From CAYFTL01 sp964346145 (GTDB taxonomy: Bacteria; Bacillota; Clostridia; Christensenellales; Aristaeellaceae), in NCBI GenBank assembly GCA_964346145.1, contig CAYFTL010000007.1, positions 10,221 to 74,220 of the forward strand: a DNA stretch of 64,000 nt. The letters run 5' to 3'. The notes under the pieces are model-generated. The model saw nothing but the letters and a program-made list of their open reading frames with translations. It did not search any database and had not been told where the DNA came from. Of this stretch, positions 18,704 to 25,426 are shown piece by piece. The translations under genes and the position numbers were made by a program. Numbering within the stretch: position 1 is the first letter of the stretch; every line of letters begins with the position of its first letter.

Positions 18704-19468
18704 TTAAAGCACCTTGCGCAAAAAGTCCTGCGTCCTCGAATTTTGCGGAGAATCAAATATTTGTTCAGGTTTGCCTTCTTCCACGACCATGCCGTCATCC
18801 ATAAACAAAACCCTATCGCCCATCTCTCGGGCAAAACCCATTTCGTGGGTAACCACAACCATGGTCATTCCCTCGTTGGCTAGCTGCTTCATAACGTCCA
18901 GCACTTCCCCGACCATCTCGGGGTCCAGCGCCGAAGTAGGCTCGTCAAATAGCAATACATCCGGATGCATGGCCAGCGCGCGAACGATGGCCAAACGCTG
19001 TTTTTGCCCACCTGAAAGCTGGTTGGGCCAGGCGTGGGCCTTGTCTGCTAGCCCTACCCGCTTCAGCAACTCGTGCGCCTCTTGTTCCGCCTGTTTTTTG
19101 TCCAGCTTTTTTATTTTTGTGGGTGCCAACGTAATGTTGTGAATCACCCTCAGGTGAGGAAATAAATTAAACTGTTGGAATACCATGCCCATACGCTCTC
19201 GCACCTTGTCAATTTTTGTGCGGGGCTTTGTAATATCGACCCCTTCAAAAATAACGCTGCCACCCGTCGGCTTTTCCAACAGATTCAGGCACCGCAGAAA
19301 GGTGGATTTTCCACTGCCCGATGGCCCGATGATCACCACCACTTCGCCCCGATAAATATTAACATCCACACCTTTGAGCACGCCCAGTTTGCCAAAATCT
19401 TTGGTCAGCCCGTGGGTGGACAGCAACACTTCTTTGTTTAAAGCGTTATTATGCTTGATACTCTCCAC
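18704..19468 (-). CDS. Polar amino-acid ABC transporter ATP-binding protein (GlnQ type)
   Basis: A 254-residue ABC ATPase with Walker A GPSGSGKST, Q-loop VFQQFNLFPHL, signature LSGGQKQRLAIVRAL, Walker B VLLFDEPTSALD and the H-loop VVTHEMGFARE. The last motif is characteristic of the polar amino-acid uptake family. It starts at a GTG (19468) inside the last codons of the permease gene, with GGAGG just upstream, so the two are translationally coupled. Residues 1-14 are an unusual polar N-terminal extension. Confidence 0.95.
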   Translation of the reverse strand: MESIKHNNALNKEVLLSTHGLTKDFGKLGVLKGVDVNIYRGEVVVIIGPSGSGKSTFLRCLNLLEKPTGGSVIFEGVDITKPRTKIDKVRERMGMVFQQFNLFPHLRVIHNITLAPTKIKKLDKKQAEQEAHELLKRVGLADKAHAWPNQLSGGQKQRLAIVRALAMHPDVLLFDEPTSALDPEMVGEVLDVMKQLANEGMTMVVVTHEMGFAREMGDRVLFMDDGMVVEEGKPEQIFDSPQNSRTQDFLRKVL

Positions 19469-20123
19469 GGCTCATCCTCCTCTCCAAAATCGCCAACAGG
19501 CGGGAAGTCGTGAATGTCAACACGAAGTAAATCAGCGCCGAAATCAACAACGTTTCGATGTACAAATAATTGGTCGATGCCAGCTTGTTGGCTTGATATG
19601 TCAACTCATACACACCGATCGTATACAAAATAGATGATTCCTTAATGATAACTACAAACTCGTTGCCGATGGCTGGCAAGGTGGTGCGCAGCGCCTGAGG
19701 CAAAATAATGTACAACATGGTTTTTGCACGCCCCATGCCCAAAGATCGGGCGGCCTCGGTCTGCCCTCGGTCTATAGACTGTATTCCTGCGCGAAAAATT
19801 TCAGCCATATAGGCAGAACTATTAATCGCCAAGGTCAATATGCCCGCGTTCATCCTGCCCAGCTTAAAGCCCAGCTGCCCTACCCCGAAATAGATAATCA
19901 ACAACTGAATCAGCATAGGGGTTCCGCGCAATAATTCCACATAGGCATTAAATATCCAGCGGATCGGCGCAAACTTTACCGTGCGCAACAGGGCAATGAT
20001 CATGCCCAGCAACGTGCCGAACACGACTGTGTAAAAAGCCAGCTGCACCGACACCAGCGCACCTTGGACAAATACATCCCACTTGGTACTAAATATTTCC
20101 CACATCTTCTGAAAAGAAATCAT
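19449..20123 (-). CDS. Polar amino-acid ABC transporter permease
   Basis: A 224-residue permease of the HisM/GlnP family with about five membrane helices. It contains the EAA loop GIQSIDRGQTEAARSLGMGRAKTMLYIILPQALR, here with the EAA written as TEAARSLG. The early YVELLRGTPMLIQLLIIYFG segment is diagnostic of amino-acid permeases. It overlaps the ATPase gene by 20 bases and follows the binding-protein gene after an attenuating hairpin. Confidence 0.95.
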   Translation of the reverse strand: MISFQKMWEIFSTKWDVFVQGALVSVQLAFYTVVFGTLLGMIIALLRTVKFAPIRWIFNAYVELLRGTPMLIQLLIIYFGVGQLGFKLGRMNAGILTLAINSSAYMAEIFRAGIQSIDRGQTEAARSLGMGRAKTMLYIILPQALRTTLPAIGNEFVVIIKESSILYTIGVYELTYQANKLASTNYLYIETLLISALIYFVLTFTTSRLLAILERRMSRGEYQA

Positions 20124-20156
20124 TCCAATGTTTTCTCCTTGTTTAAATTGTCAAAT

Positions 20157-20183
20157 AAACGACCCGGAGTTACCGGGCCGTTT
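20157..20183 (-). terminator. Hairpin between binding protein and permease (attenuator/partial terminator)
   Basis: Two 11-base arms (20157-20167 and 20173-20183) pair with one A-C mismatch, with a 5-base loop. No strong T run follows, so it more likely lowers read-through and protects the upstream mRNA than stops it fully. Confidence 0.6.
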
Positions 20184-20205
20184 GCGCTTCATTGCTTACA
20201 ACGCC

Positions 20206-21120
20206 TTATTTTCCTTCAGCTTTTTCAGACTCTTTGGTCGCCTGCGCTTCCTCCTGAGAAGCGTCTGCGCCAGCTTCGTTTTCCAGGTCTTCAGAGGTTT
20301 CTTCTTCGGCTACCACTTCGTTTTGAAGCAGTATGCCGTTTTGCTCCAGTGCAACGTCAACCCATTGGTCGAATTCGCCGCTCGCCTTAACCTTTTCGAT
20401 GTACGCATTAATCGCTGCCAACAACATTTCGTTGTCGCCTTTGGCTACACCCACCGCGCTTCCGTCACCGCTATACTCTACCGGAATCTCTGAGATCACG
20501 ATATTCGGGTACACGGTCATGTAGCTCTTCGCCACCGTATCAGTAACAATTACTGCATCCACATTTCCCGCATCCAGTTCCATCATCAACACGGGCATCT
20601 TGGGCAACAACACGTGTTCCGTGTTGGGAAACTGTTCTTCAGCAACGGTCTGCTGCAGCGCTCCGGTTTGTGCGCCCAGCGTCTTTCCGTCCAGGGATTC
20701 TACCGTCGTGTATTTTTCCAAATTGTCTTTATGGACCGCCACCACCTGGGTTCCGCTGAAATATGAATCAGAAAAATCAATTACCTCTCGGCGTTCAGGC
20801 TTTGCAGACATACCCGAAATGATCAAATCGATCTCCCCGGCGTTCAACGCATTGATTAGCCCCGCAAAAGCCTGGTCGGCAACTTCCAGCTCCACGCCCA
20901 ATTCTTCTGCCAAACCTTTGGCCAACATCATTTCAAACCCGGCCAGCTCTTCTTCACCATTTTCATTGGTAAAATAAAACTCATAAGGTGGGAAATCAAC
21001 CTGAGAACCTACGATCAACTTGCCCGACTCTTTAATGTCCGAAAGTTTATCGGCATGCGCAGTTCCCACAACGCCCAGCACTAACATCAAACACAGCATC
21101 ATTGTCAACAGTTTTTTCAT
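20206..21120 (-). CDS. Amino-acid ABC transporter substrate-binding protein
   Basis: A 304-residue family 3 binding protein. The signal peptide (MKKLLTMMLCLMLVLGVVGTAHA) ends in an AxA-type signal peptidase I site and has no lipobox cysteine. The mature part shows LIVGSQVDFPPYEFY, GFEMMLAKGLAEELGVELEV, AFAGLINALNAGEIDLIISG, the ERREVIDFSDSYF motif and a hinge near GAQTGALQQT. After the normal end an unusual acidic tail of about 40 residues follows (EEETSEDLENEAGADASQEE). It is the first gene of the transporter operon and has its own sigma-A promoter. Ligand specificity is not clear. Confidence 0.93.
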   Translation of the reverse strand: MKKLLTMMLCLMLVLGVVGTAHADKLSDIKESGKLIVGSQVDFPPYEFYFTNENGEEELAGFEMMLAKGLAEELGVELEVADQAFAGLINALNAGEIDLIISGMSAKPERREVIDFSDSYFSGTQVVAVHKDNLEKYTTVESLDGKTLGAQTGALQQTVAEEQFPNTEHVLLPKMPVLMMELDAGNVDAVIVTDTVAKSYMTVYPNIVISEIPVEYSGDGSAVGVAKGDNEMLLAAINAYIEKVKASGEFDQWVDVALEQNGILLQNEVVAEEETSEDLENEAGADASQEEAQATKESEKAEGK

Positions 21121-21155
21121 TGGAAATTCCTCTCTTCGTTTAAATCTTATAACGC

Positions 21156-21184
21156 ATTATAGTCGCTGTTTTCGCTTCCGTCAA
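21156..21184 (-). promoter_or_regulatory. Strong sigma-A promoter for the amino-acid ABC operon
   Basis: TTGACG (21179-21184) and TATAAT (21156-21161) on the minus strand with a 17-base spacer lie 36 bases before the binding-protein start. The remaining part of the 21121-21476 gap holds this promoter and the terminator after the DeoR gene, and no gene. Confidence 0.75.
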
Positions 21185-21418
21185 TAGGTTTTATGGAAAT
21201 TTATTCATTGTTTCGCATATTTTTCAACCAAAACAGCATTATATTCCAGTTTTAATGAATATTATGCATATATACAATATTTACATCAACAAATACGTTC
21301 TTATCCAATATTGAAATTAAGTTCCAACCAACTTCAGCCTTCCCATCGTCAGTACTACGAAAATCAACAGTTTTCCAGCCTAATTAAAATCCCAGTCTCA
21401 AAGCATCTTTCGTGTATA

Positions 21419-21454
21419 AAAAAGGTTTCCGGATCAATATCCGGAAACCTTTTT
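21419..21454 (-). terminator. Terminator of the BMC operon
   Basis: A 16-base perfect stem (21419-21434 with 21439-21454) has a CAAT loop and a T run. It follows the DeoR gene, the last gene of the microcompartment operon. Confidence 0.85.
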
Positions 21455-21476
21455 GCTATATTCAGATTTTCTTACC

Positions 21477-22253
21477 TTAAAAAAGCAATTCTACCTCGTT
21501 GGTGGCTAGGTACTGTTTCCAATTTTCCGTCGGCTCTTCATCGGTCACCACNNNNNNNNNNGTCACCACGACATCCACCTCAGCAATATCACTGATACGC
21601 ACGAAAGATGTTTTGTCAAACTTTGTGCTATCCACGGCCAAAACACACTTTTTCGCTGCCGCAAAAAAAGCTTTTTTTATCTCGGCATCCTGCTCATTGG
21701 AATCGGTAATCCCCATTTCCATATCCAAACCCTTACAGGAACAGATCGCAATGTCCACATGGAAAGATTTCACCATGCGCTCAGCCTGATAGCCCACCAA
21801 AGACAACCCACCCTGTTTGAGCTTTCCTCCGGTAGATAACACATTCCAACCCGACTTGTTCACCAGCTCCGGCAAAATTTCGATGGAGTTGGTAATCAGC
21901 GTAATCTTCTTTTTATTAGAAATTTGCTGAACTACCGACAAAGCAGTCGTGCTGGCATCCAGCATCAAATAATCCCCGTCGGTCACCAAGGAAGCGATCA
22001 CCGAAGCAATGTGGCGTTTGCCCATCACGTTTGCTTGTTTGCGCACGTTGTAAGGTACATCAACATTAAAGTTTTCGTTGCGCACCGCGCCGCCATAGGT
22101 CTTCTTGGCCAATCCTTCATTTTCCAGTTTTTCCAGGTCCCGTCGAATGGTTTCTTCGGTGACGTTATAATCCTTGGCTAAATCGCTGACGATAACCTTT
22201 CCATCGGCCAGCAGCCTGGCCAATATTTCATTTCGTCTCTCAATAGCCAGCAT
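21477..22253 (-). CDS. DeoR-family sugar regulator (contains 10-N assembly gap)
   Basis: A 258-codon reading frame. The N-terminal winged helix (MLAIERRNEILARLLADGKV, then VSDLAKDYNVTEETIRRDLEKLE) and the sugar-phosphate-sensing DeoRC domain (DGDYLMLDASTTALSVVQQI, ITLITNSIEILPEL, GITDSNEQDAEIKKAFF, VLAVDSTKFDKTSFVRI) are clear. Ten N's at 21552-21561 fall in the final EVDVVVTDEEP motif; removing them with one of the two flanking 8-base copies restores the standard motif in frame, giving about 252 residues. As last gene of the operon, with its start 14 bases inside the pduT-like gene, it probably represses or activates this operon in response to a fucose or rhamnose catabolite. Confidence 0.9.
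   Translation of the reverse strand: MLAIERRNEILARLLADGKVIVSDLAKDYNVTEETIRRDLEKLENEGLAKKTYGGAVRNENFNVDVPYNVRKQANVMGKRHIASVIASLVTDGDYLMLDASTTALSVVQQISNKKKITLITNSIEILPELVNKSGWNVLSTGGKLKQGGLSLVGYQAERMVKSFHVDIAICSCKGLDMEMGITDSNEQDAEIKKAFFAAAKKCVLAVDSTKFDKTSFVRISDIAEVDVVVXXXXVVTDEEPTENWKQYLATNEVELLF
21552..21561. other. Assembly gap (10 N) flanked by an 8-base duplicate
   Basis: The 8-base sequence GTCACCAC occurs on both sides (21544-21551 and 21562-21569). This is what an unmerged contig overlap looks like. Confidence 0.9.
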
Positions 22254-22821
22254 TTTTTGCTTTCCCCACTTCCTTCACAATCGCTTCCCACAACCCTCCG
22301 TCCGGGTTGGCAATCACCGCGCTATCCAGATACATATTGGATTCATTGGCGATTTTCTTAGCCTGCTCTATCGCCGCATCCACCGCTGCGATTTCGCCTG
22401 TCAAAAACAAATAAGACTTTCCACACATCCCACGGGCAACTCTAAGTTCGAACAGCTCCACATGGGCCGCCTTAGCCGCCGCATCCGCCGCAACAAAAAT
22501 AGCCGCCGCAGAGAAGGTTTCCAGCGTACCCAGCGCTCGCCTTTCTTGGGTTTCTCCCGGATTGCGCAGCGCCTTGAATACAGATTCATGGGGATTGCCC
22601 AGCACAAAACTATCTATGATGCTCGGCTCAAGCTGCTTGCGCGCAGCCTCAACCGCCTCTTTTACCGCGCCCAATCGTCCATCAATAATCACTATATATT
22701 TGCCTGGACAAACGGTCTGCGCTTCAATTATTGAAACCGCAGAGGTTTTGAGCATCAAATCTGCTCCCTGCACGCCGGCGGAAACCGTCACAAATTCCAC
22801 CATGCCAATAGATCTGCCCAT
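22240..22821 (-). CDS. pduT: BMC-T tandem-domain shell protein, PduT-like
   Basis: A 193-residue protein made of two BMC folds (SIGMVEFVTVSAGVQGADLMLKT and RALGTLETFSAAAIFVAADAAAKAA). Trimers of such proteins occupy a hexamer place in the shell facet. With the ATG at 22821 the motif AQTVCPGKYI puts a cysteine at residue 38. In PduT a cysteine at this place in the pore binds a 4Fe-4S cluster at the three-fold axis, so an electron or cluster conduit across the shell is likely here (inference by homology). A TTG one codon upstream is not needed. The gene overlaps the DeoR start by 14 bases. Confidence 0.9.
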   Translation of the reverse strand: MGRSIGMVEFVTVSAGVQGADLMLKTSAVSIIEAQTVCPGKYIVIIDGRLGAVKEAVEAARKQLEPSIIDSFVLGNPHESVFKALRNPGETQERRALGTLETFSAAAIFVAADAAAKAAHVELFELRVARGMCGKSYLFLTGEIAAVDAAIEQAKKIANESNMYLDSAVIANPDGGLWEAIVKEVGKAKNAGY

Positions 22822-22932
22822 CAAACTCTTCCTTACCGCATCAGGTCATGATCAAACCCTTACGCTTTTTATCCAAATAACCAGTAGCCATGCAAAACCA
22901 GCTCGCATACCATTTTTGCACACACCGTTATA

Positions 22933-23199
22933 TTAGTCTAAGCCTATATAATCGTCTATAATTCCTACAATCGCGGCATCGATGGGCGCATCCTCCTGAC
23001 CGAGTCCCGTGCGCGCTGCACTGCCTTGGGCTACCAAAACCAACTCGCCGATTCCGGCACCTACATTGTCCACCGCCACAAAGCGTCCCTGCGCATTGCC
23101 CATATGGTGCTGCGGTTCAACTATCATAAACTTGTTGCCAATTAAATTGGAAACTTTGCGGGTAGCCACCACGCTGCCCACCACCTTGCCTACGATCAT
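22933..23199 (-). CDS. eutN: EutN/CcmL-type pentameric vertex protein (BMC-P)
   Basis: An 88-residue shell protein of the EutN/CcmL family. Pentamers cap the vertices of the icosahedral shell. It shows MIVGKVVGSVVATRKVSNLIGNKF, then FVAVDNVGAGIGELVLVAQGSAART and the end PIDAAIVGIIDDY, all canonical. I chose the ATG at 23199 because it matches the family start; another ATG two codons upstream (23205) is equally possible by ribosome site. It lies downstream of pduL after a hairpin. Confidence 0.95.
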   Translation of the reverse strand: MIVGKVVGSVVATRKVSNLIGNKFMIVEPQHHMGNAQGRFVAVDNVGAGIGELVLVAQGSAARTGLGQEDAPIDAAIVGIIDDYIGLD

Positions 23200-23233
23200 A
23201 CCCATTCACCCACTTAATTTGTTGTATGGTAAA

Positions 23234-23254
23234 GCGTGCCACCAAACGGCACGC
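23234..23254. repeat. Intercistronic hairpin between pduL and eutN
   Basis: A 7-base GC-rich stem (23234-23240 with 23248-23254) and 7-base loop. The T run lies on the plus-strand side, so on the minus-strand operon mRNA it is a structured element without a U tract. Confidence 0.55.
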
Positions 23255-23266
23255 ATTTTTTTCGCT

Positions 23267-23917
23267 TTAAACGATGCGCACCAAGTCTCCGGTTTTAAGC
23301 CCCGAAGCGTTGGCTTCATCGGTGTCAATATGCATTTCCAAAGTAAAACTGTCGTCTACGCGCACCCGTACATTTTCAAACACCGTGGCACGCTCGCTCT
23401 CTGCCTGTACAGAAATGTTGTCCTTGTCTTTCACGCCGGCAGCCTTTGCATCGGCCGGAGTCATATGAATATGGCGTTTAGCTACTATGCAGCCTTCCTG
23501 AAGATAAATTGCGCCCTTGGGCCCTACGATGGCTATCGGGGCAGATCCACTGATATCGCCCGATTCCCGAAGGGGTGCCGATATGCCCAGCTTAAACGCA
23601 TCAGTCCTGGAAATTTCCACCTGGGATGCGCTACGCACCGGTCCCAAAATGCGCACATTTTCAATCGCACGAAGTTTGGTGCCCACAATGGTCACCTGTT
23701 CGTTGGCGGCAAATTGGCCGCCCATCAAGGTTTTTTTATGGGTCAGCTCGTATCCCGAACCAAAAAGCGTTTCTACATGCTGCTGTGTCAGGTGAACATG
23801 TCTGGCCGAAACCCCTACCGGAATCGCATAACCCGCATTCACCGAATCATTCTGCTGGTTATCTTTCAATGCTTCCAGCACCAAGCGGGTAATTCGTTCT
23901 ATATTTATGCTCTCCAC
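23267..23917 (-). CDS. pduL: PduL-type phosphate propanoyltransferase (phosphotransacylase)
   Basis: A 216-residue microcompartment phosphotransacylase that exchanges CoA for phosphate on an acyl-CoA, regenerating CoA inside the shell. Two beta-barrel halves carry the metal motifs VSARHVHLTQQHVETLFG and AKRHIHMTPADAKAAGV, plus GPVRSASQVEISRTDAF. The N-terminal INIERITRLVLEALKDN is an amphipathic encapsulation helix followed by a polar linker. GTG 23917 lies 7 bases after AGGAGG; the in-frame GTG at 23923 is too close to it. Here lactyl-CoA to lactyl phosphate is the likely reaction. No acyl kinase gene is in the operon. Confidence 0.95.
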   Translation of the reverse strand: MESINIERITRLVLEALKDNQQNDSVNAGYAIPVGVSARHVHLTQQHVETLFGSGYELTHKKTLMGGQFAANEQVTIVGTKLRAIENVRILGPVRSASQVEISRTDAFKLGISAPLRESGDISGSAPIAIVGPKGAIYLQEGCIVAKRHIHMTPADAKAAGVKDKDNISVQAESERATVFENVRVRVDDSFTLEMHIDTDEANASGLKTGDLVRIV

Positions 23918-23958
23918 ACTCACGCCTCCTTACAACATATATCAAACGAAAATGTCTC

Positions 23959-23986
23959 TTCGGACGGGAGGATCCTCCCGTCCGAA
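23959..23986. repeat. 28-base perfect palindrome between BMC-H and pduL
   Basis: The whole of 23959-23986 equals its own reverse complement (arms begin TTCGGACGGGAGGA). It can form a long GC-rich hairpin in the operon mRNA. No T run follows in the direction of transcription, so it is more like an mRNA processing or stability element than a terminator. Confidence 0.8.
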
Positions 23987-24005
23987 TGAAACATCAAAGG
24001 TTTTC

Positions 24006-24431
24006 TTATTTCAAAATGGGCAAAATTTTCTCAACATCGGCATGAGGGCGCGGAATGACATGAGTAGCTACCAATTCGCCCAGTTTGCCGGCCGCTGCCG
24101 AACCCGACTCTACCGCCGCGTTCACCGCGCCAACATCTCCGCGAACCATAACACTCACCAGGCCAGAACCGATTTTCTCGGTACCTACCAATTCCACATT
24201 TGCCGCCTTCAGCATAGCATCCGCCGCTTCAATCGCCGCTACCAATCCTCTGGTTTCTACCAAACCCAATGCCTGTTGTACCATAGTCTTTTCCTCCTTT
24301 ATGTTGTTGGAAACTTTTTGTGTGTGTACTTGTTTTTTCCTCGGTTGTTTCGTCGCCACGGTTTCCGGCTTATCGGCAGCCGTGTTTTCCGCAACCTGGT
24401 TTACTACCTTTTCTTCCGCCATGGCCTTCAC
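24006..24431 (-). CDS. BMC-H shell protein with optional 49-residue N-terminal extension
   Basis: The C-terminal 92 residues (MVQQALGLVETRGLVAAIEA onward, ending HADVEKILPILK) are a canonical PduA-like hexamer-forming BMC domain, about 75 percent identical by eye to the next shell gene at 24759. An internal ATG at 24284 has the best ribosome site of the operon (AAAGGAGG). Yet the frame stays open upstream for 49 codons to a GTG that overlaps the previous gene's stop codon (GTGA). The extension is lysine- and glutamine-rich (KQPRKKQVHTQKVSNNIKEEK) and looks disordered. A short and a long form may both be made. Confidence 0.88.
   Translation of the reverse strand: MKAMAEEKVVNQVAENTAADKPETVATKQPRKKQVHTQKVSNNIKEEKTMVQQALGLVETRGLVAAIEAADAMLKAANVELVGTEKIGSGLVSVMVRGDVGAVNAAVESGSAAAGKLGELVATHVIPRPHADVEKILPILK
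24284..24300 (-). promoter_or_regulatory. Internal ribosome-binding site and start of the short BMC-H form
   Basis: AAAGGAGG (24293-24300) is 8 bases before an ATG (24282-24284) inside the longer frame. It decides the start of the 92-residue form. Confidence 0.75.
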
Positions 24432-24715
24432 CGCCTGTCTATTCTGCTCGCACTCAAATTCATGATGCGAACCGTCTCTTCGTGGGGGTTGGCAATCACG
24501 GCATGGGCGACTGGTGTAATGATGGCCTGCTCTACCGCAGCCTTCACCGCTTCGCTCACCGCCGAAACCGAACCCTCAACCACTACTGTTACCAGCCTTC
24601 CGCCTAGTTTGCGCTCCCATGTCTTCAGCTCAACCGCGGCAGTTTTGCACATGATATCCAAACAGTCTATGGCCGCCGTTACACTGGGCACCTCAATCAA
24701 TCCATAAGAATCCAT
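24428..24715 (-). CDS. BMC-H-size shell protein, divergent
   Basis: A 95-residue single BMC-domain protein: MDSYGLIEVPSVTAAIDCLD, TAAVELKTWERKLGGRLVTV, GSVSAVSEAVKAAVEQA, then HAVIANPHEETVRIM. It lacks the GTEKIGSGLV loop of the neighbouring PduA-like proteins and has ERKLGGRLVTVVV instead, so its pore differs. The ATG at 24715 follows AAGGAGCC. Its stop codon overlaps a GTG start of the downstream shell gene. Confidence 0.9.
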   Translation of the reverse strand: MDSYGLIEVPSVTAAIDCLDIMCKTAAVELKTWERKLGGRLVTVVVEGSVSAVSEAVKAAVEQAIITPVAHAVIANPHEETVRIMNLSASRIDRR

Positions 24716-24758
24716 TTGATCTTGGCTCCTTCTTTACATGAAATCGCAATCTACTTTC

Positions 24759-25034
24759 TTAAAACTTGGGCAAAATCTTTTCCACGTCTTCATGAGGGCG
24801 CGGAATAACGTGCATTGCCACCAGTTCACCCAGTCGTTGTGCCGCATTGGCTCCCACTTCGGTAGCCGCTTTTACCGCCGCGACATCGCCGCGAACCAAC
24901 ACGGTAACCAAGCCCGAACCGATTTTCTCGGTTCCAACCAGTACCACCTCAGCCGATTTTACCATCGCATCTGCCGCTTCAATCGCCGCAGTCAGGCCGC
25001 GTGTTTCCACCAACCCTAACGCTTGCTGTGCCAT
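24759..25034 (-). CDS. BMC-H shell protein, PduA/EutM-like
   Basis: A 91-residue canonical hexameric shell protein (MAQQALGLVETRGLTAAIEA, VVLVGTEKIGSGLVTVLVRG, GELVAMHVIPRPHEDVEKIL). The pore-loop sequence KIGSGLV is that of the main facet proteins PduA/EutM. The ATG follows AGGAGGAAC. A close paralog lies at 24006, separated by the divergent shell gene. Confidence 0.95.
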   Translation of the reverse strand: MAQQALGLVETRGLTAAIEAADAMVKSAEVVLVGTEKIGSGLVTVLVRGDVAAVKAATEVGANAAQRLGELVAMHVIPRPHEDVEKILPKF

Positions 25035-25099
25035 TATAGTTCCTCCTCGTCATATCGCCACAATTTATATGCCCATTGCGTTTTTCGCAATTAAGACGC

Positions 25100-25414
25100 C
25101 TAATTTTTGTCCAGCCCACTCAGCGCCAGCATTTTTTCAGTGTCTGGCTCGCATTTTGAAATGATGTGCTTGCTGACCACTCCGCTAACGCCCAAGGCTG
25201 CCTGCTGCGCAGCTTCTACTGCTGCTTTTACCGATTCCACATCGCCACGGAATTTGACCATTACAATCACCGGGACCTTCAGCGCATCTGCGTTGGCAGG
25301 CTTGTTGCGATCAAAAGTTTCAACAGTCACGTTGGCCGCCTTACAACCTGCATCGCATGCCACAAATGCCGCCACCAATCCGTATACTTCAATGATCCCC
25401 ACGGCTTTGCTCAT
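25100..25414 (-). CDS. BMC-H shell protein with insertion
   Basis: A 104-residue BMC-domain protein (MSKAVGIIEVYGLVAAFVAC, DAGCKAANVTVETFDRNKP, KVPVIVMVKFRGDVESVKAA, KHIISKCEPDTEKMLALSGL). It has a short insertion (NKPANADALKVP) in the pore-side loop and three cysteines in the first helix region. Such variants make facet hexamers with different pores. The ATG follows AAGGGG. Confidence 0.92.
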   Translation of the reverse strand: MSKAVGIIEVYGLVAAFVACDAGCKAANVTVETFDRNKPANADALKVPVIVMVKFRGDVESVKAAVEAAQQAALGVSGVVSKHIISKCEPDTEKMLALSGLDKN

Positions 25415-25426
25415 GAATCATACCCC

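Noticed and set aside
21552..21561. Loss of function in the DeoR regulator
   Set aside because: The N run is better explained as an unmerged overlap of 8 bases; the frame is kept.
23234..23262. Terminator-like hairpin plus T run on the plus strand
   Set aside because: No plus-strand gene reaches it; the operon is on the minus strand, where the U tract is on the wrong side.
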